Shown here: one piece after another, positions 26,487 through 35,782 of the stretch
Layout: every line of letters starts with the position of its first letter
Numbering within the stretch: the stretch's first letter is position 1
Source of the DNA: an uncultured Verrucomicrobiales bacterium
Lineage (GTDB): Bacteria; Verrucomicrobiota; Verrucomicrobiia; Verrucomicrobiales; DEV007
DNA length: 63,447 nt
Assembly: GCA_937891465.1 (NCBI GenBank)
Contig: CALAHF010000226.1
Span: 1 to 63,447 of the forward strand
Direction: 5' to 3'
Notes under the pieces: model-generated
The model's database searches: none
What the model saw: the letters and a program-made list of their open reading frames with translations, nothing else
What the model was told of the DNA's origin: nothing
Translations under genes and position numbers: made by a program

Positions 26487-28487
26487 TCAGTCTTCTTCGA
26501 TCTCAACTGGAGCTTCAGGAAGCGCATTGAGGAAGGTCGAACCATATCGTTTCGATAAGATTCGATTGTCTAACAAAACTACCATACCTTTGTCATCTTC
26601 ACTTCGAATCAAGCGTCCGACCCCCTGACGAAGTTTTAGAATCGCCTCGGGAACGGAGTATTCCATGAAGGCATTTCCTCCCCGCTCTTCGATATGCTCG
26701 GTTCTAGCTTGAGTCAGTGGATGATCAGGAACGGCAAACGGAAGCCGGGTGATAATCACGTTTGTCAGAGCTTCACCGGGGACATCCACACCCGTCCAAA
26801 AACTATCGGTTCCGAACAAGACACTCGATCTATCTTCTTTGAACTGTTCGATCAATTGACCGCGGGACTTGCCCTTCCCCTGGACGAGCAATTCAATTCC
26901 TTCATCAAAAAAGAATTCCTCCAACGCATCCGCCATCGCAGTAAGCAGTTTGTAACTCGTGAAAAGCACAAAGGCTGAGCCTTTCGATTTGCGGGTGAAA
27001 TAGATGATCCACTTCTCCAGAGCCTCTTCGTATTTATCGGTTCCCGGCGCGGGCATGGTGCGGACGAGATGAATTTTCATCTGGCGCGGGTAGTCAAACG
27101 GACTGCCAATGCGGACAGATTCAACTTCTTCAGCGCCAACGCGATTTCGAAAATAGGTCAGGTCTTTGTCGCCAATTCCCAACGTCGCCGATGTAAAAAT
27201 ACAGGGCCGACCACTTTGAAAAAAGATAGGCCGAAGCAATTCGGATACATCCACCGGCGCGGCTACGAGCGTGAGATTTTCGTTCTCGTTTTTCTCGACC
27301 CAATAAACTGTTTCATCGTCGGTCTGATCCAAAAACGTTGCCAAATCAGCCCGCGCTCCACCGATCCGTTTTGCTAAATCAGTCAATTCAGATTTGATCG
27401 AGTCTTTCGCCAGATCCGCCACGGTTCGCGCCCGACGACTAACTTCGATCAAGCCCGCGCCGAGTGAATCCTCGACCAACTCAGGATCACGCACTCGAAA
27501 CTCGCGGCCCCACTTCCCCCACTTGCAGGCATCGTCAACGCCCTCAAAAAACGCGTCGATGTCCTGGAGCAAACGAATCGTGGCCTGCCGTCCTTCGGTA
27601 TCACCGGTCACTTGAAACAAGCCTTTTCGGCTTTTTGGATTGTAAAGTCGCTGCAGCTCAAACTTCAATCCACTCGCCGAGAGATTAAGCCCCATCTGCC
27701 GCGCAGCCACTTGCTCAAGGGTGTGAGCCTCATCAAAAATCAAAAAATCATTCGGAAAAAGAAAGCCGACGCCTTCTTCCATGAACTCAGCCTGGCCCGC
27801 CAGCAGCGTGAAAAACAGCGTGTGATTCACCACAATCACATCTGCCTCGGCGACGCGTTTCTTCACTTCCTGATAAAAACAATTTCCCTTGTAGCCGCAG
27901 AATTTCGGCGTGCAAACATGGCTTTCAGAACAAATCTGCGACCACACCCGAGGATTCGGCGAAAAATCCAAATCGCTCAGCGTCCCGTCTTTCGTCGTTT
28001 CAGACCATTTTCGGATCGCTTTCAAATCCTGCAAATCCGACGACGAAAACATCTCCTTGCCGCTATACATCGCTTTTTCCAAACGATTTGGGCAGAGATA
28101 ATTTCGACGCCCTTTCAGCAACAACGGACGAAACGGTCGATCCATCACTTGCTGCAACAATGGAATATCTTTATTGATCAACTGCTCCTGCAAATTGATC
28201 GTATGCGTGGAGATCACCGCCTTGCGACGTTCCGAAAGCGCCATATCAACCGCCGGAGCGAGATACGCCAACGACTTTCCAACGCCCGTGCCCGCTTCAA
28301 CCACGAGCGCCCGTGATTCTTCCAGAGCACGTGCCACGGCAACCGCCATCTGTTGTTGCTGCGGCCGATATTCAAACGCATCCAACGACGAGAGATCACC
28401 ATCCGGCCCGAAAAAGTGGGTCGCGTAATCGGCGAGGTCATTCGTATGTCCGGAATATTCAGAAAGCGAAATCACAGTGCGTTTCAT
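26487..28487 (-). CDS. dinG: ATP-dependent DNA helicase DinG/YoaA family
   Basis: 666 residues. Walker A is EAGTGVGKS (64-72) and the DEAH box is at 252-255. Five Cys (C132, C186, C192, C197, C203) lie in the region that holds the 4Fe-4S cluster of XPD-like helicases, in the order expected. Motif VI appears as LRQGVGRLIRSEDD near residue 615. It unwinds DNA with 5'-3' polarity and helps resolve R-loops and damaged forks. No exonuclease domain is fused, unlike Gram-positive DinG. Confidence 0.92.
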   Translation of the reverse strand: MKRTVISLSEYSGHTNDLADYATHFFGPDGDLSSLDAFEYRPQQQQMAVAVARALEESRALVVEAGTGVGKSLAYLAPAVDMALSERRKAVISTHTINLQEQLINKDIPLLQQVMDRPFRPLLLKGRRNYLCPNRLEKAMYSGKEMFSSSDLQDLKAIRKWSETTKDGTLSDLDFSPNPRVWSQICSESHVCTPKFCGYKGNCFYQEVKKRVAEADVIVVNHTLFFTLLAGQAEFMEEGVGFLFPNDFLIFDEAHTLEQVAARQMGLNLSASGLKFELQRLYNPKSRKGLFQVTGDTEGRQATIRLLQDIDAFFEGVDDACKWGKWGREFRVRDPELVEDSLGAGLIEVSRRARTVADLAKDSIKSELTDLAKRIGGARADLATFLDQTDDETVYWVEKNENENLTLVAAPVDVSELLRPIFFQSGRPCIFTSATLGIGDKDLTYFRNRVGAEEVESVRIGSPFDYPRQMKIHLVRTMPAPGTDKYEEALEKWIIYFTRKSKGSAFVLFTSYKLLTAMADALEEFFFDEGIELLVQGKGKSRGQLIEQFKEDRSSVLFGTDSFWTGVDVPGEALTNVIITRLPFAVPDHPLTQARTEHIEERGGNAFMEYSVPEAILKLRQGVGRLIRSEDDKGMVVLLDNRILSKRYGSTFLNALPEAPVEIEED

Positions 28488-28546
28488 TCGCGGAAAATGC
28501 GCGAATTGGCAAGGGGAAAGCGCAACTCAATCGCCGGAAACACGAA

Positions 28547-29308
28547 TCAATTTGGAACCACATCACTCTCGATCCATTTGATGAATTCAAGAACGGCCTC
28601 GCGTTCCTTCTCTTCGAGATTGAAATACAAGAAGCGAGTGAAGCCATTCGATTCAAACGCGCAGCTAAAACCGTAAACCAATTCTCCGTAGATTTCTGCA
28701 GCCGCACCATCAACCTTGGTGCTCAACTTCAGAATTTTGACGAGCGAATCGTGATTACCGAAGATAGCGTCGGATGCAACTACGGACAATTCCGGAATCC
28801 CATTCGCTTTCGCCAGTTCCTGCAATTCGTGGCCGGTCGAACTCATCACCACCAACACACCCGCGCGGCGCTTTTGGAGATTTTCACTTTCCGCAATCGG
28901 AAATGCCGGGCGCGCATCGTGGGCTTTGGTCGTTGCGGCAGTCACGGTCCAGTGCCCGTTTTTCAAAACGAATTCATAAGTGTGATCCAGCTGGCGAACG
29001 GCATCATCAAAAAGACCGATCTCTTTTACCTTAACGCTCACTTTTCCTGAATTCCCTTCGCCTTCAGACGTTGCGATTACTTCACGCGACTGAGAAGACG
29101 CTTCGGAATCTGGAGTATTCGAAAGCCATGGCCCGGTCAAAACTGCGGCGATCTGCGAAGGATCATTTGTCCACAATTCGCCCTTTGTAATTCCCGCGGC
29201 AATCTTTGCGTTCAACGGTTCTACTTCTTTCGCCTGGGTAGTGTCGTCGGCAAATGTCGCAAAACCGAACGCAAAAATTGAAAAGAAAAAGGAAGCTGAA
29301 ATTTTCAT
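28547..29308 (-). CDS. Secreted protein of unknown function
   Basis: 253 residues with a signal peptide (ASFFFSIFAFGFATFA). The mature protein has no motif I recognise. It contains an alpha/beta-like central part (RRAGVLVVMSSTGHEL near residue 145; ELSVVASDAIFG near 172) and ends in an acidic tail. It lies 59 bases upstream of dinG on the same strand, and is divergent from the sulfatase at 29417. Confidence 0.6.
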   Translation of the reverse strand: MKISASFFFSIFAFGFATFADDTTQAKEVEPLNAKIAAGITKGELWTNDPSQIAAVLTGPWLSNTPDSEASSQSREVIATSEGEGNSGKVSVKVKEIGLFDDAVRQLDHTYEFVLKNGHWTVTAATTKAHDARPAFPIAESENLQKRRAGVLVVMSSTGHELQELAKANGIPELSVVASDAIFGNHDSLVKILKLSTKVDGAAAEIYGELVYGFSCAFESNGFTRFLYFNLEEKEREAVLEFIKWIESDVVPN

Positions 29309-29416
29309 GGTTAAAAGACGAGCGAACTCACGATCAATGCAAACCTCATTTCCGTCGCCGTCATTATGTCAGCCCCAAGAATTGCCTCGTCCTGCGAAAA
29401 ATGCTAAACCAGCCCC

Positions 29417-30928
29417 ATGAAACGTCACTTTTCTGCTATTCTGATCGCCGTGCTTGCGGTTACGGCAAACCTATCAGCCGCCGATAAACCGAACATCGTG
29501 TTCATTCTGGCGGACGATTTGGGTTGGGCGGAACTTGGTTGCTATGGCCAAACAAAAATCAAAACCCCGCGAATCGATTCGATCGCGACTGAAGGCATGA
29601 AATTTACCCGAGCCTATTCGGGCAATGCGGTCTGCGCGCCATCACGCTGCGTGTTGCTAACGGGAAAACATCCCGGTCATTCAACCGTTCGAAATAATAT
29701 GGCGATGGTTCGATATGGCGAGCCTGAAGGACAATTTCCAATCACGGCGGAAGATCAAACAATCGCCAGCCTGCTCAGGGTCGATGGCTACAAAAGCGGA
29801 GCCTTCGGAAAATGGGGCCTTGGAAATACAGGCTCGACGGGGAATCCCATGAAAAAGGGGTTTGATCGTTTTTTCGGCTACAACTGTCAAAGCGTCGCTC
29901 ACAGCTATTATCCCGCGTCTTTGTGGAGCAATAATGATATTTATCCGCTGAAAAATGATCCTCCGATCTCCGGCCATTCCAAGCTCCCTGCGGATCAAGA
30001 CGAAAACGATCCCCGAAGCTATGATCAATTCAAAGGTCAGGATTACGCTCCCGATCATATCAATGATGCTGCGCTCGACTTCATTCGAAATCACAAAGAC
30101 GGCCCGTTTTTCTGCTATTACCCAACCATTATTCCTCACCTCGCGCTCCACGTTCCTGACGAGGATTTAAAGCCCTATCTCGCAGAGGGATGGGAAGAAA
30201 CTCCATTCACGAAACGAACGGGCGGCGGTTACACCCCGCATCAAACGCCTCGAGCGGGCTATGCGGCGTTCATTACCCGAATGGATAAAAACGTCGGGAA
30301 AATCCTCGATTTATTGAAAGAGCTCAGCCTCGAAGAAAATACCATCGTCGTTTTCACCTCCGACAACGGAGCGACCTATCTCCCCGACGTCGATTACGAA
30401 TTCTTTGAAAGCGTGGGACCACTGCGCGGCTTGAAAGGCTCACTTTACGAAGGCGGCATTCGTGTGCCTCAGGTTGTGAAATGGCCCGGAAAAATCGAAG
30501 CCGGTAGCGAATCCGATTTGGTAACCGGCTTTGAAGACTGGCTTCCTACATTGCTCGATCTCTCAGGAAGCAAAACTCCCGTTCCCGATGGTGTCGACGG
30601 AATCAGCATTGCGGACACATTGCTCGGCAAAAAACAAGGCCAGCGAGATTTTCTTTACCGCGAATTTGCCGCTTACGGGGGCCAGCAAGCCGTTTGGATT
30701 GGTAAAAAATGGAAAGCGATCCGCCAAAATTTGCTTCCGCGGAAAAACAAAAAAGGAAATCCCGATTTGAAAATCGAACTCTACGATCTGGAGAACGACA
30801 TCGCTGAATCGAAAGACGTCGCCGCAGAAAATCCTGAAATCGTTAAAGAAGCAGAAGCCATTTTGAAACGAGAGCATGTTCCATCAAAGACATTCAAGTT
30901 CCCGCCGCTCGATGCGTTGAAAAATTAG
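29417..30928 (+). CDS. Secreted sulfatase, arylsulfatase A-like
   Basis: 503 residues with a signal peptide (HFSAILIAVLAVTANLSA). The active-site motif is C73-A-P-S-R77. Metal ligands D33 and D34 are in ILADDLG, and VVFTSDNGATY near residue 310 gives the second Asp/Asn pair. It is of the arylsulfatase/choline-type S1 group found in large numbers in polysaccharide-degrading Verrucomicrobiota and planctomycetes. It cleaves sulfate esters outside the cytoplasm after formylglycine formation. Confidence 0.93.
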   Translation: MKRHFSAILIAVLAVTANLSAADKPNIVFILADDLGWAELGCYGQTKIKTPRIDSIATEGMKFTRAYSGNAVCAPSRCVLLTGKHPGHSTVRNNMAMVRYGEPEGQFPITAEDQTIASLLRVDGYKSGAFGKWGLGNTGSTGNPMKKGFDRFFGYNCQSVAHSYYPASLWSNNDIYPLKNDPPISGHSKLPADQDENDPRSYDQFKGQDYAPDHINDAALDFIRNHKDGPFFCYYPTIIPHLALHVPDEDLKPYLAEGWEETPFTKRTGGGYTPHQTPRAGYAAFITRMDKNVGKILDLLKELSLEENTIVVFTSDNGATYLPDVDYEFFESVGPLRGLKGSLYEGGIRVPQVVKWPGKIEAGSESDLVTGFEDWLPTLLDLSGSKTPVPDGVDGISIADTLLGKKQGQRDFLYREFAAYGGQQAVWIGKKWKAIRQNLLPRKNKKGNPDLKIELYDLENDIAESKDVAAENPEIVKEAEAILKREHVPSKTFKFPPLDALKN

Positions 30929-30932
30929 ATTT

Positions 30933-30973
30933 ACGATCCAATAGGGTCTGTTCCTAAATCCTACGGTATTGAG
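30933..30973. repeat. Dispersed palindrome family A, copy 7 (right arm decayed)
   Basis: GATCCAATAGGGT and GTTC are intact; the right half has diverged to CTACGGTATTGAG. It starts 4 bases after the sulfatase stop. Confidence 0.65.
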
Positions 30974-31034
30974 TTTTGACATTTCACCCTTTTGGGGCCA
31001 AGTCTGCACCTAATTAACAACGTAATATTAAGAC

Positions 31035-31466
31035 ATGGCACAAGCATTTGAAATCGAAGGAAGCGTCAAAGTACTCAACGACCTCCAAACATTCCCAAGC
31101 GGATTCACGAAGCGTGAATTCGTCGTTGAAGTTCAGGACGGAAATTACCCTCAAATGGTTAAGTTTGAGGCAGTAAAAGATAAGACAGCTCTTCTCGATG
31201 GAATCAACATCGGCGAGCCAGTGAAAGTCTTTTTCGACATTCGTGGCAACGAATACAACGGAAAATACTACGTGAACCTCGTCGCGTGGAAACTAGAGCG
31301 CGGAGCAGGCGGAGGTGGTGGTGCGCCTCCTCAGCAACAGCAGTATGGACAGGGTGAGCCTTCTCCCCAGGACTTGCAGGGTGGTGGCGGTCAACCGAAT
31401 CTCGGTGGCGGTGGTGGTGGAAACCCAGCCGACATGAGCGATTCGGGCGACGACATCCCGTTCTAA
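31035..31466 (+). CDS. DUF3127 SSB-like protein with DDIPF tail
   Basis: 143 residues. The first 90 form a DUF3127 domain, an OB-fold-like relative of single-stranded DNA-binding proteins (KREFVVEV, VFFDIRGNEYNGKYYVNLVAWKLE). A Gly/Gln/Pro-rich linker (about 92-133) leads to the acidic end SGDDIPF. This copies the layout of SSB: OB fold, flexible linker, acidic DD(I/L)PF tip that docks repair and replication proteins. The domain order is seen; nucleic-acid binding is inferred. The stop codon overlaps by 4 bases with the stop of the convergent fusion gene. No Shine-Dalgarno is visible. Confidence 0.82.
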   Translation: MAQAFEIEGSVKVLNDLQTFPSGFTKREFVVEVQDGNYPQMVKFEAVKDKTALLDGINIGEPVKVFFDIRGNEYNGKYYVNLVAWKLERGAGGGGGAPPQQQQYGQGEPSPQDLQGGGGQPNLGGGGGGNPADMSDSGDDIPF

Positions 31467-32965
31467 GGAGCTGACAATCCCCACTCCAACAGTCCAGGAA
31501 GCACATCCCGCAGGCCATCGGTCTGTTCGGGATGAGGGCTGATCCCGACGACGCGTCCTTTTCCGTAGGTGCCTCTCAAAATTGCGGGGGAATCGATTTG
31601 AATTCCTTTCGGCGAGCCGTTTTTAGCAGTTTCAGTCTTAAACGTGGCTACGGTTTCGAAATCCGGAATCAACTCCGAATTCGCCGGCCCCATGACCGGG
31701 CCGTTCACATAGAGGACTTTTGCTTTTTTTGAATCCAATTTGAGCTCTGCTGTCGCTTCGTTGGAAAATTCGAGATCAAGGGTGGCGCGTCCTCTCGCCC
31801 ATTTCGACGACAAGGTTTTGGCGTCGAGAATCTTTAAGCCCCACGAGAAATTCTCGCACGCGAGATAGCATCCGGCACAGACGCCGACGTAGGCTCCTCC
31901 ATCGGAAACGAAGTCACGCACTTCCTCGCGGCCTGATTCTTTCAATGCCGCTGCCTGTTTGCTTCCGCTGCCTCCTGGAAAAATAACCGCATCAAAATCA
32001 TCAAGACTGCCGTTTCTGATTTCAGCCCCGCCAATGATTCGTGTTTCAAACGTCCCTTCCATCGCCTCCAATTTCTGTCTGATTTTTTCAGGCCCGGTTC
32101 CCCCAACCCCTACATCTTGAAAAACGGCCACATAGCGAGTTGTTTCATTAGAGGATCGGAAAACAAGCTGGTCAGGTCCATTTTCAATCATTCCGAGATT
32201 ACGGAGGATCCGATGAACCATCAGTCGATGCTGGCGAATCCGCACGGCGATTGGCTGGTCTGCATAAGTCGTTTCAAGGATCGCTCCGACCGCTCCAAGG
32301 CGTTCCATAGAAGCCCGAACGAGGCTCCCATTTACGGTCATGGTTTCAGACTTCAGCTGAAACAACTTTTGTGGGTCATCGATCGAAGCATTGACCACCG
32401 CCAGCGCTTGTTCAAAGTGTGGCTTCGTTTGCGCATTTGGATGGCACAAAATCGATGAGCCAACTGATTTTGAATTCTGACGGTTGATTGCAAAACCTTC
32501 GTGCAAATCGAGAACCCAATCGGGTTTCTGCTTTTTCACGAACGCCCAGACTGCCTTCCCCAGTTCTGTGCGAGCTTCATCAGGGGTTCCTGTTTTAGGA
32601 AAATTTCGGTTCAGATCTGAAAGTTCATTTCCGAATTTTGGAATCCGGCGCTGTTCTGCTGCAAGCGCCAACTGATTCACCTTGGGAATCACGATGATCT
32701 TTCCTTTTACGACAGGCCAATGACGAATTTGATCTGCAGCCTCGGCTCCAGCCGGCTCATTCCCGTGCATACCTCCCGTAATGATCACGGTAGGCCCTTC
32801 CACTCCAGAATCGCTCGCAAAAAATGGCGTTTCCCATTCAGTTCCCTCGGCAAGTATCCCCGTTTTGTGAAAAGGAACCGCTTTCTGTTGAGGTGATTGT
32901 CCAAACGCACCCTCACCAAAAAAGGTCAGAACCAACCCAAAAATCAAACTTCCGACGGCTTTCAT
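31463..32965 (-). CDS. Secreted aspartoacylase/M14-like + BPL_N amidotransferase-like fusion
   Basis: 500 residues with a signal peptide (IFGLVLTFFGEGAFG). Residues about 40-270 resemble the succinylglutamate desuccinylase/aspartoacylase family: GGMHGNEPAG near 50 (His and Glu zinc ligands), the NLNRNFP block (about 100) and LDLHEG near 135 (third His ligand). Residues about 280-500 resemble the BPL_N-type glutamine-amidotransferase domain: DAVIFPGGSGSKQAA near 340 and YVGVCAGCYLA near 370 with a Cys nucleophile. Two hydrolase folds in one exported chain suggests an amide or peptide-bond hydrolase, substrate unknown. Confidence 0.8.
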   Translation of the reverse strand: MKAVGSLIFGLVLTFFGEGAFGQSPQQKAVPFHKTGILAEGTEWETPFFASDSGVEGPTVIITGGMHGNEPAGAEAADQIRHWPVVKGKIIVIPKVNQLALAAEQRRIPKFGNELSDLNRNFPKTGTPDEARTELGKAVWAFVKKQKPDWVLDLHEGFAINRQNSKSVGSSILCHPNAQTKPHFEQALAVVNASIDDPQKLFQLKSETMTVNGSLVRASMERLGAVGAILETTYADQPIAVRIRQHRLMVHRILRNLGMIENGPDQLVFRSSNETTRYVAVFQDVGVGGTGPEKIRQKLEAMEGTFETRIIGGAEIRNGSLDDFDAVIFPGGSGSKQAAALKESGREEVRDFVSDGGAYVGVCAGCYLACENFSWGLKILDAKTLSSKWARGRATLDLEFSNEATAELKLDSKKAKVLYVNGPVMGPANSELIPDFETVATFKTETAKNGSPKGIQIDSPAILRGTYGKGRVVGISPHPEQTDGLRDVLPGLLEWGLSAP

Positions 32966-33408
32966 TTCAGTAACCGTAGTTATACGATCAGCTCTGAGCA
33001 AAGACACAATCAAGGAAGTCTCATCATTCGATTTCCAATGTTCTTTGCCTCACCTTTACGACGAGGGATCAACGCGGTCCGTGCCTTACAAAGTTTGTGC
33101 ATATTGAGCCGCCATATATTGAATCTACGGGCCACCGAATCAATGCCAGCCGTGAATGCAGAGGTGCCGCAGTCCGACTTCCCAATCGAACTGCGGCGGT
33201 GCATCTTTCCCAGTCTGCTCTCTCTTTCCGATGAATCACCGGAAGAAATTTACTAAATTCTCTGCTGCCTTTTCTACTGAGAAACTCTGCGGCAGCGCCA
33301 ACCGGCTCCGGTTAGCGAAAAGGATCGTCGTCTGTTTTATAAATCATGATCTGATTGGGTTGTGGGTTCGTTCTCGTGGTCACTGTTCGTTTAAATTCTT
33401 TTCTCGCA
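32966..33408. other. Intergenic stretch without a recognisable gene
   Basis: 443 bases between two minus-strand genes. The longest frame (33010-33204, minus) is short, compositionally odd and matches no family I know. A local inverted motif AGTCGGACTGCGGC with its complement lies at 33168-33200. I see no tRNA or riboswitch. Confidence 0.5.
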
Positions 33409-33768
33409 TCAAAGCGAGTTGTCGGCGTGAGCAACTATGTTGACAAAGGTCCGCTGCCCAATCCCCCGAACGGAACGAACGTCTTCGATCGCTTTGAAGG
33501 GGCGCGCTTTACGGATAGCTTTGCTGCGGTTTTCGGCAATTCCGACCACTTCGTTCAGCGCCTCATCGGAGCCCCGATTCAACAACGCGAGGAGTTTTTT
33601 TTGCTGATCCTTCTCTAAATTTAAAACCTCTCGCTCAGTCGTTTGGCCGGGGAAACTTAGAAACGTTTCACCATTACCAGCGGCGACTGGCCGGTAATAA
33701 CGATCCACCAAAGCCGTTCCGGAAAGGATCACAGTTACAGTAATAAGGGCGGTAAGGATTCGTTTCAT
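33409..33768 (-). CDS. Exported helix-hairpin-helix (ComEA-like) protein
   Basis: 119 residues. An N-terminal membrane/signal segment (ALITVTVILSGTALV) is followed by a HhH pair at about residues 66-112: LNEVVGIAENRSKAIRKARPF and VRGIGQRTFVNIV. ComEA-type HhH proteins bind double-stranded DNA at the outer face of the membrane for transformation. This one lacks the usual SLBB part, so either DNA uptake or another DNA/protein-binding role is possible. It is 7 kb from the pilus locus, compatible with competence but not linked to it. Confidence 0.75.
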   Translation of the reverse strand: MKRILTALITVTVILSGTALVDRYYRPVAAGNGETFLSFPGQTTEREVLNLEKDQQKKLLALLNRGSDEALNEVVGIAENRSKAIRKARPFKAIEDVRSVRGIGQRTFVNIVAHADNSL

Positions 33769-33790
33769 TGTGCTGTTTATTTGTTTTTTT

Positions 33791-33828
33791 GAACACTAAT
33801 CGAAATACAAGTGTTCGCAAGAACACTT
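33791..33828. promoter_or_regulatory. Palindrome AAGTGTTC-GCAA-GAACACTT with a third half-site
   Basis: A perfect 8-bp inverted repeat (33809-33816 and 33821-33828) closed by GCAA. A third GAACACT lies at 33791-33797. It sits between the divergent ComEA-like gene and the broken gene starting at 33906, so it could be an operator for either or a hairpin. Confidence 0.5.
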
Positions 33829-33905
33829 TTAAAGATTTTTTGCTTTTTCCCGAATTTCAGTGGCGAATTGGTTATTTTGGCTATTGTGATATTTAATTTA
33901 TCTAA

Positions 33906-34721
33906 ATGATTGCTGCTGATTTCCATCCTGCTTCCACGGTTCATTCGACATCCACAGCTGATCAGGCCTTTTTTGATCGCTATATTGATCTGGTTCCTTC
34001 CGATCTCGTCCTCGACCTGCCCACTTTTTAAGCATTTGATTCGGTTTCGAGGAAGCCGGTTATCCTGCAGTGCTTTCGCCTTCCCTAGGATGCAAAGCCG
34101 CTCGATCGGGCGATTCAGTTTGGAAAACTCAAAAGCCCGTTTGCGATGCGGGTAAAAGATCTGGTCCAGCGACCTACAGAAACGATTCTGGTTACCAATT
34201 TGCTGGAACTTTTGATCGAAGAATGGGCCGCAAGCGAAGCTGTTTCGGAAAAAGATATTGAACGGATGCCTCATCAAATCGGTGATTGGATGATGGATTG
34301 GAAAGCGATTCATGGCGGGGAGGTAGCTGTCGGGTGCGATACCGTTCGGATTGGCCGGACGGAAGCAGGTCGCCCCTATTGCCGGATTTTGGGCGGCGGT
34401 GCGGTCGATCGCTCAGCGGAAGCAGTTTCAGCGATGCGCGCCCTGATCGGATCGGTTTTGATGTGGAACCAGCAACGACGCCTTCAAGAATCAGCGCCAG
34501 ACACCTCGCGTAAATTTACCCAAGACTCCTCGTTGAACGATCTCGATGTTGACCCAAAATCCTGGTTGGGATGGCTTTTGGCCGATCACCCCAATTACCG
34601 TCCGCCCTTGATCCGGGATTGGCTTCTTGGAGAAAATCCGGAATACCGCGACGAGACAATTCGCCGAGTGGCTCATCACGAACTTGGACCCGATTCGCCA
34701 TGGGGAGAGTTGAATCCCTGA
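33906..34721 (+). pseudogene. Hypothetical gene with two in-frame stops near its 5' end
   Basis: One continuous frame runs from the ATG at 33906 to 34721 except for TAA at 34029-34031 and TAG at 34086-34088. The codons between and around the stops still read like protein (FDRYIDLVPSD before, AKPLDRAIQFGKLKSPF after). From the next ATG (34146) 191 residues are open: a helical N terminus, then a Gly-rich patch (AGRPYCRILGGGAVDRS), then a charged C terminus ending DSPWGELNP. I do not recognise the family. Either the gene is decaying, or translation now starts at 34146. Confidence 0.55.
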
Positions 34722-34846
34722 TCTTCCACAACGGGTTATACGTGAAAGCAAATCAAGGAGAGCTGATTTGAAAATTCGCGTTTTAAAATTGACGCCTGAC
34801 CGGATTGTTGTCTGATTCGGTAAGCGCATACTTTTTTCTTTAGACC

Positions 34847-35758
34847 ATGATCCACTCCCAAATCCCCCAAATCCTCGCTGCCACCACGGAAGTTACCGAC
34901 GCAGTGCAAAAACTCGGTGTCCCCACCATGATGGAGAGCCTCGTTACATTGGCGATGCTGATCCTACTTCAGGCTGTATTGGGCTTCGATAACTTGCTCT
35001 ACATCTCGCTGGAATCGAAGCGAGCTCCGAAAGACAAACAAAAGATGGTCCGTAAATTCGGGATTGGCCTCGCCGTATTTCTGCGAATCGCTCTACTATT
35101 TTTGCTCGTGAATCTGGTTGGAAAGCTCACCAAGCCTTTTTTCACCTTCGACACGGCACAGATTTCCGGGTCCTTTAATTTCCACAGCCTGATCGTTCTC
35201 GGAGGCGGTGCTTTTATCATTTATACAGCGATGAAGGAAATTTTTCACATGACCCACATCGAGGAACACAACGCCGAGCACGCGAAAGAGGCGGGCAAGA
35301 AGTCTGCCGGAAAAGTTATCGGACTGATCGTGTTGATGAACCTTGTTTTCTCGTTTGATTCGATTCTTTCAGCGATGGCGCTGGCTCAATACAAAGAGGC
35401 TGGTCCAGACGGTACGATTGTGACGGAGTACGTCATGTGGGTGATGATTATTGCGATTGTGATCAGCGGAATTCTGATGATTTGGTTGGCAGACAAAGTG
35501 TCGGACTTTCTTCAGAAAAACCGTATGTATGAAGTTCTCGGACTCTTCATCCTTTTCGTCGTTGGAATCATGCTAGTGACCGAGGGCGGGCATTTGGCTC
35601 ACCTGAAAATCTTTGGCCAGGAAATCGTTCCAATGACTAAAACGACCTTCTACTTTGTTATCGTTGTGCTGGTGATTACAGACATCGTACAGGGGCGCTA
35701 TCAGAAAAAACTGCTCGCCGAACGCGATCGGAACGCGAAGAAGGCCAATCTAAGCTGA
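34847..35758 (+). CDS. TerC-family integral membrane protein
   Basis: 303 residues with seven or more membrane helices. The two acidic TerC motifs are visible: AVLGFDNLLYIS (about 43-54) and NLVFSFDSILSAMAL (about 166-180). Family members export or balance Mn(II)/Ca(II) or confer tellurite resistance; this one lacks the C-terminal cytosolic extension. No yybP-ykoY manganese riboswitch is recognisable in the 125 bases upstream. An ATG at 34847 without Shine-Dalgarno is the natural start. Confidence 0.88.
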   Translation: MIHSQIPQILAATTEVTDAVQKLGVPTMMESLVTLAMLILLQAVLGFDNLLYISLESKRAPKDKQKMVRKFGIGLAVFLRIALLFLLVNLVGKLTKPFFTFDTAQISGSFNFHSLIVLGGGAFIIYTAMKEIFHMTHIEEHNAEHAKEAGKKSAGKVIGLIVLMNLVFSFDSILSAMALAQYKEAGPDGTIVTEYVMWVMIIAIVISGILMIWLADKVSDFLQKNRMYEVLGLFILFVVGIMLVTEGGHLAHLKIFGQEIVPMTKTTFYFVIVVLVITDIVQGRYQKKLLAERDRNAKKANLS

Positions 35759-35782
35759 CCGGCCTCCATTTTCAATCTAGCC

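Noticed and set aside
33777-34313. 178-codon minus-strand frame
   Set aside because: It is the antisense of the broken hypothetical gene and has no family features; a shadow.
34722-34846. yybP-ykoY riboswitch before terC
   Set aside because: The conserved core sequence and stems are not present.
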